Assembly: GCA_017501885.1 (NCBI GenBank)
Contig: JAFVWA010000200.1
Location: 1-53,844, forward strand
Direction of reading: 5' to 3'
Length of the DNA stretch: 53,844 nt
Source: Clostridia bacterium
GTDB taxonomy: Bacteria > Bacillota > Clostridia > Christensenellales > Borkfalkiaceae
How positions within the stretch are numbered: position 1 is the stretch's first letter; the number at the start of each line of letters is the position of its first letter. A program made the position numbers and the translations under genes. The notes under the pieces were generated by a model. It was not told the origin of the DNA and did not search any database. It saw only the letters and a program-made list of their open reading frames with translations. Shown one piece after another: positions 32,337 to 39,915 of the stretch.

Positions 32337-33170
32337 GTGATAACAAAAAAGATAGACTTATACGAGCATTTTGGTATAGCTCGTCCGCAAGGCGCATCAG
32401 GATATTTAGACGTTTACGCGCACCCTGTTGACCAAGAATTTTCTAAAAACAGAATTCGTCCTGCAATGCTTGTTCTACCCGGTGGTGGCTATTCGTATTG
32501 CTCGTTTAGGGAAAAAGAGCCTATCGTTATGAAGTATTTTGTAGAAGGCTTTAACTGTTATTGCCTAGACTATTCAGTAGGCAAAATGGCAAAATACCCA
32601 ACTCCCGTTATAGAAGCGGTTATGGCAATGCTTTATATCAGGGAAACGGCAGAAGAACTTCACACTAATCCCGATAAAGTATGTTCAGTGGGTTTTTCTG
32701 CAGGCGGACATCTTAACGGCATGCTTAACACGGCTTATGCTAACAAAGAGATAGTTGAAGTTCTTGGCGAAAGGGCAAAGACGGCAATACTTAATGCAAC
32801 TATTTTCGCTTACGCGGTTATTAAAACGGATAAAACGCACGCAGGAAGTATACAAAATATCACAGGTGGCGATGCAAGTCTTTTGCCTATCGTGGATATT
32901 GCCAAAAACGTTAATCAAAGCACCGCACCCGCATTTATTTGGGCGACGGTTAACGACGGAGCAGTCCCAAGCGAAAGCAGTTTAGACCTTGCAGTTGCAT
33001 ACAAAAAGGCAGGCGTTCCATTTGAACTTCACATGTTTGAAAACGGCACTCACGGACTTTCAACCGCAACGGACGAAGTTAACTCGATAAACCAAGCGGT
33101 TTCAAAGTGGATTGAACTTTCAATCACGTGGTTACAAAATAGAGGATTTGTTATAATTAGAACAGAGTAA
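32337..33170 (+). CDS. Alpha/beta hydrolase, carbohydrate-esterase-like
   Basis: A 277-residue alpha/beta hydrolase resembling the acetylesterases of gut bacteria (BD-FAE and xylan esterase type). The oxyanion loop is LPGGGYSYCS (residues 47-56). The nucleophile is S122 within GFSAGGH. The acid D sits near VNDGAVP (about 206), and the histidine is in ENGTHGLS (about 241). No signal peptide is present, so it deacetylates imported oligosaccharides or small esters. The GTG start has AAGGTGA seven bases upstream. A patatin-like gene follows after ten bases. Confidence 0.88.
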   Translation: MITKKIDLYEHFGIARPQGASGYLDVYAHPVDQEFSKNRIRPAMLVLPGGGYSYCSFREKEPIVMKYFVEGFNCYCLDYSVGKMAKYPTPVIEAVMAMLYIRETAEELHTNPDKVCSVGFSAGGHLNGMLNTAYANKEIVEVLGERAKTAILNATIFAYAVIKTDKTHAGSIQNITGGDASLLPIVDIAKNVNQSTAPAFIWATVNDGAVPSESSLDLAVAYKKAGVPFELHMFENGTHGLSTATDEVNSINQAVSKWIELSITWLQNRGFVIIRTE

Positions 33171-33180
33171 AGGATAGTAA

Positions 33181-33963
33181 ATGAAAAAATTAGGGTTGGT
33201 ATTAGGCTCAAGCGGAGCAAGGGGCACGTCTTACGTGGGATTCATAAAAGCGCTTGAAGAACATGGAATTAAACCTGACTTTATTGCAGGTAGTTCTATG
33301 GGCTCTGTCGTGGGCGCGTGTTACGCGCTTGGAATGACTGCCGACCAAATGGAAAAAGAAGTATTGTCTCTAAAGGCATCGCACTTAATAGACCTATCTT
33401 TTCGTCCCATATCAAATAAAGCTGTTTTGCGTTCTAAAAAACTCGTCAAAAAGTTGGACACTTATTTTAAGGGTAAGACGTTTGGAGACACTATTATTCC
33501 TTTTACTGCGGTATCAGTAGATTTGCTTAGCGGAAAGGTTTACGCATGTAAAGAAAGTGACAATCTATCTCTCGGAGTTGCAGCAAGTTCAACAATCCCT
33601 GCAATCTTTAAGCCTATAAAAATGAACGGAATGACACTTGTTGACGGTGGGGTTTTGTGTCGTCTTCCTATCAAGGAAGTAAGGGAAATGGGCGCGGAAG
33701 TCGTGGTTTGTTTAGACGGGCTTGGCGATACGCGAGAACTTGATAAAGACTTTAACATAATTACCGTTCTAATGCGTTCATATGAAATTATGGACGGGGT
33801 GTTAACAAACTATCGTTTAAATGAAAACCCACCTGACTTATTGATTAAACCTGAACTTGGCGACATGTCGCAATATAAATTCAAAAATTTTGAATTTGCC
33901 ATGGAACAAGGATACAGGGCAGGAATAGAAAATATAGAAAAGATAAAAGAACTTATTAAATAA
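33181..33963 (+). CDS. Patatin-like phospholipase family protein
   Basis: A 260-residue patatin/RssA-type lipid hydrolase. The oxyanion element is GSSGARGTSYVGF (residues 9-21), which has GSSGARG where GGGARG is more common. The Ser nucleophile lies in GSSMGSV (S40), and the catalytic Asp is in DGGVLCR near residue 155. A helical C-terminal part follows. It is cytosolic or peripheral to the membrane, acting on acyl lipids. It forms an operon with the esterase-like gene and has no terminator of its own before the next promoter. Confidence 0.9.
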   Translation: MKKLGLVLGSSGARGTSYVGFIKALEEHGIKPDFIAGSSMGSVVGACYALGMTADQMEKEVLSLKASHLIDLSFRPISNKAVLRSKKLVKKLDTYFKGKTFGDTIIPFTAVSVDLLSGKVYACKESDNLSLGVAASSTIPAIFKPIKMNGMTLVDGGVLCRLPIKEVREMGAEVVVCLDGLGDTRELDKDFNIITVLMRSYEIMDGVLTNYRLNENPPDLLIKPELGDMSQYKFKNFEFAMEQGYRAGIENIEKIKELIK

Positions 33964-33975
33964 GGCAAAAAATCG

Positions 33976-34004
33976 TTGATATTTTTCAATTTTTATGATA
34001 ATAT
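33976..34004 (+). promoter_or_regulatory. Promoter of the tRNA-Thr unit
   Basis: TTGATA at 33976-33981, a 17-base spacer and a TGATAATAT extended -10 (33996-34004). Transcription would start about 195 bases upstream of the tRNA. Confidence 0.65.
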
Positions 34005-34020
34005 AATTTAGCAAAATAAA

Positions 34021-34199
34021 AAGAGAGGCAAACCGAGAAGCAAGATAGACACCGATAGGTGGATATTGGCTACCGAGGTTTTGACAAAGGAAAAGACAAG
34101 ACTCGAAAAAATTGTCGAAGAAATTTTTTCGAAAGAGGAGAGGCAAACCGACTTGGCTGATAGGCAACGACAGTTGGCTATTGAAAAGGAGGTTTTGAC
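34021..34199 (+). repeat. Imperfect duplication in the tRNA-Thr leader
   Basis: Two related blocks of about 63 bases (34021-34083 and 34137-34199) start with GAGAGGCAAACCGA and end with GAGGTTTTGAC. Between them is a hairpin-rich stretch (CGAAAAAATT with AATTTTTTCG, about 34113-34132). This non-coding region precedes tRNA-Thr and is likely transcribed with it. An open frame through it runs into the tRNA and is not a gene. Confidence 0.55.
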
Positions 34200-34206
34200 T
34201 CGACGT

Positions 34207-34282
34207 GCTGGTGTGGCTCAGTCGGTAGAGCAGCTGATTCGTAATCAGCAGGTCAGCGGTTCAAGTCCGCTCACCAGCTCCA
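34207..34282 (+). tRNA. tRNA-Thr (anticodon CGT)
   Basis: A complete cloverleaf with encoded CCA (34280-34282). Acceptor 34207-34213 pairs with 34272-34278 and the anticodon CGT is at 34240-34242. It has no copied tail downstream, unlike 5S, Asn, Leu and Lys(CTT) in this window. Confidence 0.97.
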
Positions 34283-34283
34283 T

Positions 34284-34317
34284 AAAAATCACCCACACAA
34301 ACATGTGGGTGATTTTT
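34284..34317 (+). terminator. Terminator of tRNA-Thr
   Basis: A 14-base-pair stem (34284-34297 with 34304-34317) with a T-rich 3' arm. Confidence 0.85.
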
Positions 34318-34363
34318 ATATAAAGAATTAAATAGTGGTTTAAAATAGGAGCGAACAACCTAA

Positions 34364-35164
34364 ATGGTTAAAAGCATCATTGAAAAATGGTATAAGCGGT
34401 TAGAGTTTGATAAAAAGTATGATAAAGATTTTTATCAAGCATTAAACGAGATAGAAATTCCCCCCGAAACAACTATATCTAATTACGATATGAGTTGTGA
34501 AGACGGTATGAAAAATCTTTTAGTGGCTTTATACTCTTGTGAAAGGTTGCAACGTCTATATAAGGAAAAGGGCATATCTGACGAGATTTTGATAGACTCG
34601 TTGCATGACATAAATCGCTGGCTTGATACGTGGAGTAAAGTAAAAGGAAAAACGCATCTTGGGGAAATGAGTTGGCTTTCAAGAACGCTTAACGGTAACC
34701 TCTTTAAACTTGGAAGGTTGCAGTTTGCCTTTATAACAAGCAAACATGATTATCCCGATAGCGAACTTTTAAAAGGTCAAAAGGTTATAGACGTGCATAT
34801 CCCTGCCGACGGGAAGTTAAGCGAGCAAAGTGTAAAACAGTCTTTTAATATGGCAAAAGAATTTGCTAAAAAGTTTTTCCCTATGCACGAGAACGCGCCC
34901 TTCATAACTCACTCGTGGCTTCTTGATAAGACTCTTGAAGAATACCTATCCCCAGAGAGCAACACGTTAAAGTTTGCAAAATTGTGGACAGAAGTCCACA
35001 AAGATCCTTCGTTTGCGTTACTTAGATTTATTTTCTCTTGGGATACGAACGAAAACAATCTTAAAGACGCTCCTATAACAAATTCCTTTATGCAAAAAAT
35101 AAAGCAAGCGGTCTTGGATGGTAAACAATTTTACGAAGTGCTCGGTATAATACGTCAAAACTAA
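34364..35164 (+). CDS. Acyltransferase-domain protein (NAT_N / GNAT_C type)
   Basis: A 266-residue cytosolic protein that resembles the acyltransferase-domain proteins with an N-terminal NAT_N-like helical part (about 1-120) and a C-terminal GNAT-like part. In the latter, VIDVHIPADGKLSEQSVKQS and the following FAKKFFP (about 140-172) match the family. The acyl donor and acceptor are unknown. An AGGAG site lies 12 bases before the ATG, a slightly long spacing. It is convergent with the GH31 gene, with which it shares a terminator. Confidence 0.75.
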   Translation: MVKSIIEKWYKRLEFDKKYDKDFYQALNEIEIPPETTISNYDMSCEDGMKNLLVALYSCERLQRLYKEKGISDEILIDSLHDINRWLDTWSKVKGKTHLGEMSWLSRTLNGNLFKLGRLQFAFITSKHDYPDSELLKGQKVIDVHIPADGKLSEQSVKQSFNMAKEFAKKFFPMHENAPFITHSWLLDKTLEEYLSPESNTLKFAKLWTEVHKDPSFALLRFIFSWDTNENNLKDAPITNSFMQKIKQAVLDGKQFYEVLGIIRQN

Positions 35165-35179
35165 TTTTAATATAAAGGA

Positions 35180-35211
35180 AAAGCGCCCGACCAATTGGTC
35201 GGGCGCTTTCT
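35180..35211. terminator. Bidirectional terminator between convergent genes
   Basis: A perfect GC-rich palindrome (AAGCGCCCGACC arms around AATT, 35181-35208), with A-rich 5' and T-rich 3' flanks on both strands. Confidence 0.9.
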
Positions 35212-35222
35212 ATTATAAAATT

Positions 35223-36875
35223 TTAATTAACTTTCTTAAAGTAGGGAAGAACGCTTAACGGTGCGTTTACTTCTACCGTTTGGCCGCCTTCGTAAACCTT
35301 GCCGTCGTTCATATCTTGCCATTTTCCGTTAGGAAGTTTAACCGCTCTTACAGTTTGACCTTTAACAAGAACAGGCGCAACTAAGTAATCGTCGCCAAGC
35401 ATAAATTGGTCTAAGCAAGCATGCAAGCCTTCATTAGGGAATTGATATTCCATATTTCTAAGGATAGGTTCGCCCGTTACTTCTGATTTTTTAACTTGTT
35501 CGATAATGTAGCCACTCATTTTTTCGTGGAGTTTAGCCATGTCTAAACAATACCCTGCACATTCTTTTGATAAAACTCTCCAAGGCGCAGCAGAGAACTG
35601 CATCATTGGGAAAAGAGCCGAGCATTGCGCCATTCTAACGAACATTTCGTGGTCTAATTTTGGCAAATTTTCTTCTATAAAATAAGTCCAACTACCGCCA
35701 CCAACCATGTCTGGGCAAAGGAAAGGGAATCCTATAATACCGACTAAAATGCCTTGTGGAATTAAGTCGGCAAGGCCACCTTCGCCCCATTTATGAGCCT
35801 TGTCAAATAATCTTGTGATAAGGTGTAAGTGTCCCGTTTTGTGATGGTTCTTAAATTCGTGGAAAGGATATTGTAAACCGAATTTAACCCACGCTTCGTT
35901 GAGTTCATCAACTGAAGGAACTTTCGTTTCAACAAGTCTCCAACCATAACGCATGGGGTCTCTTGAACAGGCAAAAACACCTGCGTCTGACGCACCACCC
36001 AAATAACCTTCAACTGCAAAGGTGTCGATTTCGTTAATAGGTTTCCAAGTGTAGTCGCCACCGTCAAACTTAAAGCCGTCTACACCATATTCGTTAACAA
36101 GCACATCTAATTGTTCTTTGAGAGCTTGTCTATCCCCTTCACGGGTTAAATCGAACATTGCACAGTAGCCGTTCCACCACTTGTGGATAGCAACTCTGCC
36201 GTCTTTAAGACGGAGAAGATGACCCGTATCCGTTTCAATACCGTGGTCACGTGCAAGGTCCAAAAATCTATCACTTGAAAGACTTATGTAAGGGGATATC
36301 CACAACATAATCTTAAAGCCCATATCGTGAAGTTTTTTAATCATGCCCTTGGGGTCTTTGAATTTATCGGGGTCGAACTGCCAAGAGCCGTGTTCCTTTT
36401 GCCAACCGTCGTCTATCATCAAAATACCTTTGGTGTAGCCGTTTGCAACCAAACCTTCGGCATAACGCAAAATGCCTTCTTCCGTTTGGTCTTTAATAAG
36501 TTCTACCCAAGTATTAAATTGTGGAACTTCATAAAAAAGTTTTTCTGTAACCAATCCATCGGTAAATGGGAATCTATCCCTTTTAGCGTTGATAAAAGCA
36601 TCTCTCAACGTCTTGCCCGAATCGTCTAAAATAATGGGCATTTCGCCTTGGCATTTGATAACGCCCTTTTTGAAAGTGATGTCAAAACCCTTATCGCTCC
36701 AAATATATCTACCCTTGTCCGAAAGGAAAAAGGGTGCACTTTGACAAGTAATTCTACCCCTACCAGCCGTAGTAATAAACTTTTCGGTAGTGCAGTCGTA
36801 AGGCATAAAATTAGAGTTGTTTACGTCGCCACCCCACCAATGTTCGTTTGGTAACATTTTAACTTTTAATTTCAT
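35223..36875 (-). CDS. Glycoside hydrolase family 31 protein
   Basis: A 550-residue cytosolic GH31 enzyme. An N-terminal beta-sandwich (1-115) is followed by the (beta/alpha)8 barrel. Catalytic motif GFKFDGGDYTW places the nucleophile Asp near residue 272. ILMIDDGWQ (about 150-158) is the substrate-binding strand, and RDPMRYGWRL and LCPDMVGGG occur later in the barrel. A short beta domain ends the protein. Family members hydrolyse alpha-glucosides, alpha-xylosides or alpha-galactosides; the specificity is not clear here. AAGGAG lies directly upstream. A TTGACT-16-TATCAT promoter (36927-36954) drives it. Confidence 0.9.
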   Translation of the reverse strand: MKLKVKMLPNEHWWGGDVNNSNFMPYDCTTEKFITTAGRGRITCQSAPFFLSDKGRYIWSDKGFDITFKKGVIKCQGEMPIILDDSGKTLRDAFINAKRDRFPFTDGLVTEKLFYEVPQFNTWVELIKDQTEEGILRYAEGLVANGYTKGILMIDDGWQKEHGSWQFDPDKFKDPKGMIKKLHDMGFKIMLWISPYISLSSDRFLDLARDHGIETDTGHLLRLKDGRVAIHKWWNGYCAMFDLTREGDRQALKEQLDVLVNEYGVDGFKFDGGDYTWKPINEIDTFAVEGYLGGASDAGVFACSRDPMRYGWRLVETKVPSVDELNEAWVKFGLQYPFHEFKNHHKTGHLHLITRLFDKAHKWGEGGLADLIPQGILVGIIGFPFLCPDMVGGGSWTYFIEENLPKLDHEMFVRMAQCSALFPMMQFSAAPWRVLSKECAGYCLDMAKLHEKMSGYIIEQVKKSEVTGEPILRNMEYQFPNEGLHACLDQFMLGDDYLVAPVLVKGQTVRAVKLPNGKWQDMNDGKVYEGGQTVEVNAPLSVLPYFKKVN

Positions 36876-36926
36876 ATAAGCTCCTTTTAAGGAAATATTT
36901 TCCTTAACAAAAGTTTTTCTTGTAAT

Positions 36927-36954
36927 ATGATAACATATCCCATTAAAAAGTCAA
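36927..36954 (-). promoter_or_regulatory. Promoter of the GH31 gene
   Basis: On the minus strand TTGACT (36949-36954), a 16-base spacer and TATCAT (36927-36932). The leader contains the palindrome TTAAGGAAATATTTTCCTTAA (36887-36907), next to the ribosome binding site. Confidence 0.65.
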
Positions 36955-36998
36955 GAGAAAAGAAGTATTTTTTATAAGTGGACTGATTGTTTTTTGCA

Positions 36999-37027
36999 TT
37001 GACTATGATAAAAAATTGGAGTATAAT
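36999..37027 (+). promoter_or_regulatory. Promoter of the alcohol dehydrogenase gene
   Basis: TTGACT at 36999-37004, a 17-base spacer, TATAAT at 37022-37027. Confidence 0.8.
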
Positions 37028-37068
37028 ATTTTTGTAAAAGGGCGGGAAGCCTGGATAAGGAGACGGTT

Positions 37069-38237
37069 ATGCAAAATTTTGTTTACAATACCCCAACAAA
37101 GGTGATTTTTGGAAAAGATACTCACAAAAAAGTTGGTGAAATTATAAAAGAATACGGCTACAAAAAAATAATGATGCAATATGGCAAGGGCAGTATCAAA
37201 AGAGCGGTCTTTACGATGAAGTGATGAGTTCTTTAAAAGAAAACGGAATAACCGTTATAGAAATGGCAGGCGTTGAGCCTAACCCAAAACTAACCTTCGT
37301 TAGAGAAGCCGTTAAGGTGGCAAAACAAAACAATGTTGAATTCATTCTTGCCGTCGGTGGTGGAAGCGTTTTAGACTCTTGCAAATACACCGCTCTCGGC
37401 ACCTTTCACGACCAAGACGTGTGGGATTTGGTTATGGGAAAAGCCCCTGTTAAAGGTGCGCTTCCCGTAGGCGTAATACTCACGCACTCTGCGGCAGGAA
37501 GTGAAATGAGCAATTCAGCCGTAATTACCAATATGGAACTTAATCTTAAAAAAGGTATTTCTACTGAGTTTAATAGATGCAAGTTTGCTATTTGCAATCC
37601 AGAACTCACTTATTCGGTTAGCAAATATCAAACGGCTTGCGGAATCGTTGACATGATGACGCACACCATTGAAAGATACTTCACCGTTTGCGAGGACACA
37701 CCTCTTACCGACGGCATAGCAGAAGCTCTTTTACGCGGAATAATAGATGCGGGAAAAGTTGCAGTAGAAAACCCCACCGACTATAATGCAAGGGCAACGC
37801 TTATGTGGGCGTCAAGCTTAGCGCATAACGGCTTGACGGCGTGCGGTAGAGAAAACTATTTAGTAGTTCACCAAATCGAACATGCGGTAAGTGGCGAGTT
37901 TGACAGCGTTGCACACGGCGCGGGACTTGCGGTATTATTCCCTGCATGGGGTAAATACGTGTATAAGTATAACGTTAAACGTTTTGCACAGTTTGGCAGA
38001 AACGTTTGGGGCGTTCGTGAACAAGACGACGAAAAGGCGGCGGTTCTTGGCATAGAGCAAATGGCTAAGTATTTTAGCGAAATCGGTATGCCATCTTCAC
38101 TTAGAGAGTTTGGAATACCAAAAGAAAGTATTCCACGTCTTGCAGACCTTTGCACTTACGGGAAAACGAGAACGATAAAGAGTTATATTCCGCTCGGAGA
38201 AAAGGAAATTACCGACATATTAAACTTATGTTACTAA
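37069..38237 (+). pseudogene. Iron-containing alcohol dehydrogenase, frameshifted
   Basis: The gene starts at ATG 37069 behind an AAGGAG site and encodes 51 codons that match the N-terminus of iron-dependent alcohol dehydrogenases (VIFGKDTHKKVGEI). The frame then stops at 37222. The rest of the family continues in another frame from 37203 (SGLYDEVMSSLKENG), through AVGGGSVLDSCKYTA, the metal-binding CGIVDMMTHTIER and HQIEHAVSGEFDSVAHGAG, to a normal C-terminus. One base appears missing in the AAAAGAGCGG stretch at 37198-37207. With it restored the protein would be about 389 residues, the normal length. It could be a real mutation, an assembly error or, less likely, programmed frameshifting. 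Confidence 0.88.
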
Positions 38238-38261
38238 GTTTACCCAAAAGAGAAGTTACTC

Positions 38262-39167
38262 ATGATAGATTTTAAGCAAATTACAACTGATGATAAACTA
38301 TTATTTAATAAACTTGCAAACGCTTGTCCTCAAAGGGGTTGCGAGATGTCTTTTGCCAACCTATTTTTATGGGGCGACCAAAAGATTGCGTATAAAAATG
38401 AGCATTTGTTATTTTTATCTTCTTTTAGCAAGACTTTTTATCCATTTCCAATGGGCGATGAAAAAGACGTAGAGAATAAAATAGCCGTTATAAACGATAT
38501 TATCAAAGACTCGCAGGAAAGGGGCATACCTTGTATGATAACTGCCGTATGCCAAGCGGAGAAAGAGTTTTTGGAAAAGCACTTTACCGGTCGTTTTGAT
38601 TTTCAAACGGACGACGGCTCTTACGACTACGTTTACGATATAAACGACTTATCAGACCTTTTAGGGAAGAAGTATCACAAAAAGCGCAATCACTTAAACA
38701 ACTTCAAAAAAGCGCACCCGAACTATACGGTAGAGCCTATTAGCGAGCAAAATAAAAGTCAGGTTATTCAAATGGTGGAAGATTGGTATAAACAAAAGGT
38801 CGAAGCCACAAAAGAAGACGATTTCGATTATGAAAGATTAGTGTTTGAGCGCGCAATGGACAATTATTCTGAACTTGGGTTAGAAGGCTTGGTTCTTAAA
38901 GACGATGAAGAAATATTTGGGGTAACCTTTGCCAGCCCTTTTTATCAAGACGTTATGGACGTGCATTTTGAAAAGGCGCGTGCCGACGTGGACGGCGCTT
39001 ACGTTGCAATAAACAACGAGTTTGCAAAGTATATTAGGGCAAAGTATCCTAATATAAAATATCTCGACAGAGAAGAAGACTTAGGAATAGAAGGTTTAAG
39101 GAAAGCAAAACAAAGTTATTTTCCACACCACCAGGTGGTAAAATACCGCGCACTATTAAAGGAGTAA
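38262..39167 (+). CDS. DUF2156 (phosphatidylglycerol lysyltransferase-like) protein
   Basis: A 301-residue soluble protein of the DUF2156 group, related to the catalytic domain of MprF, with a doubled GNAT-like fold. Typical parts are CEMSFANLFLWG (about 28-39), a KKRNHLNNFKKAHP stretch (about 143-156) and IKYLDREEDLGIEGLRKAKQSY near the C-terminus. No membrane helices are present, so it is not a full lipid lysyltransferase. It may transfer an amino-acyl or acyl group to a soluble acceptor. GAAG lies upstream of the ATG. It is followed after two bases by the HAD gene, forming a two-gene unit. Confidence 0.85.
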   Translation: MIDFKQITTDDKLLFNKLANACPQRGCEMSFANLFLWGDQKIAYKNEHLLFLSSFSKTFYPFPMGDEKDVENKIAVINDIIKDSQERGIPCMITAVCQAEKEFLEKHFTGRFDFQTDDGSYDYVYDINDLSDLLGKKYHKKRNHLNNFKKAHPNYTVEPISEQNKSQVIQMVEDWYKQKVEATKEDDFDYERLVFERAMDNYSELGLEGLVLKDDEEIFGVTFASPFYQDVMDVHFEKARADVDGAYVAINNEFAKYIRAKYPNIKYLDREEDLGIEGLRKAKQSYFPHHQVVKYRALLKE

Positions 39168-39169
39168 CT

Positions 39170-39808
39170 GTGAAAAAATTAGTTGTTTTCGATGTGGACG
39201 GAACGCTTGTAGATAGCGAGCCATTACATAAAATTTCAAGAGATATAATGCTTAATAGGCTCGGTATATATTCAGAGCAGCTTTCCGATAGTGCAATAGG
39301 CGTGGGTAAACGTGATTTTTGGGAAAGAGTGCAAAAAGAATATGGGTTAAGTTTAGATTGCAACGCCTTAACGGTGGAAGAATTTGATATTCTCATTTCG
39401 GTTATTAGAGAACGTGGGGTTAAACTTAGCACAGGGGTAAAAGAACTTTTAGAATTCTTAAAAACAAGCGGTGTAAAAATGGCGGTGGCGTCTTCGTCAG
39501 ACGGCACTTACGTTGACGAGATATTAAAAGCAACTGGAATTAAAGACTATTTTAACGTTGTTTGCACGGGCGATTTGGTAAAACACACCAAGCCCGATCC
39601 AGAAATTTATCTTAAAACCATGGATTTTTCTAACGAAGTGGCAAAAGATACGCTTGCGGTAGAAGATTCCACTTTGGGTATTTTAGCAGCGGTAAATGCA
39701 AAGATAACTTGCATAGGTTTTAATGCAAACGATATGGGCGCACAGCAAGATTTTTCGCCTTGTGAACAGGTAGTTAGCGACATGAGAGATATAGTTAAAT
39801 TTGTGTAG
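39170..39808 (+). CDS. HAD-superfamily phosphatase (beta-phosphoglucomutase-like)
   Basis: A 212-residue haloacid-dehalogenase protein with motif I DVDGTLVDSEPLH (nucleophile D8, acid/base D10). Motif II is VASSSDGTY, motif III is around HTKPDPEIYL and motif IV is VEDSTLGI. The cap type and length match the beta-phosphoglucomutase/phosphatase subfamily. The GTG start has AAAGGAG six bases upstream, directly behind the DUF2156 stop. The substrate is unknown but is likely a sugar phosphate. Confidence 0.9.
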   Translation: MKKLVVFDVDGTLVDSEPLHKISRDIMLNRLGIYSEQLSDSAIGVGKRDFWERVQKEYGLSLDCNALTVEEFDILISVIRERGVKLSTGVKELLEFLKTSGVKMAVASSSDGTYVDEILKATGIKDYFNVVCTGDLVKHTKPDPEIYLKTMDFSNEVAKDTLAVEDSTLGILAAVNAKITCIGFNANDMGAQQDFSPCEQVVSDMRDIVKFV

Positions 39809-39833
39809 GAAACATAAAAAATTTATTTTGGTA

Positions 39834-39863
39834 TTGACAACAAGTTTATTATAAATATATAAT
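39834..39863 (+). promoter_or_regulatory. Promoter of the 747-residue lipoprotein gene
   Basis: TTGACA at 39834-39839, an 18-base spacer and TATAAT at 39858-39863. Confidence 0.75.
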
Positions 39864-39915
39864 AAAAGTAATAAGGAACGTTTGAGTTTCCATAAAAACA
39901 AAAAGGAGAGACGGT

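Noticed and set aside
34066..34323. Open reading frame of 85 codons over the tRNA-Thr leader
   Set aside because: It runs through the tRNA and its terminator and consists of the duplicated leader blocks; no ribosome binding site.
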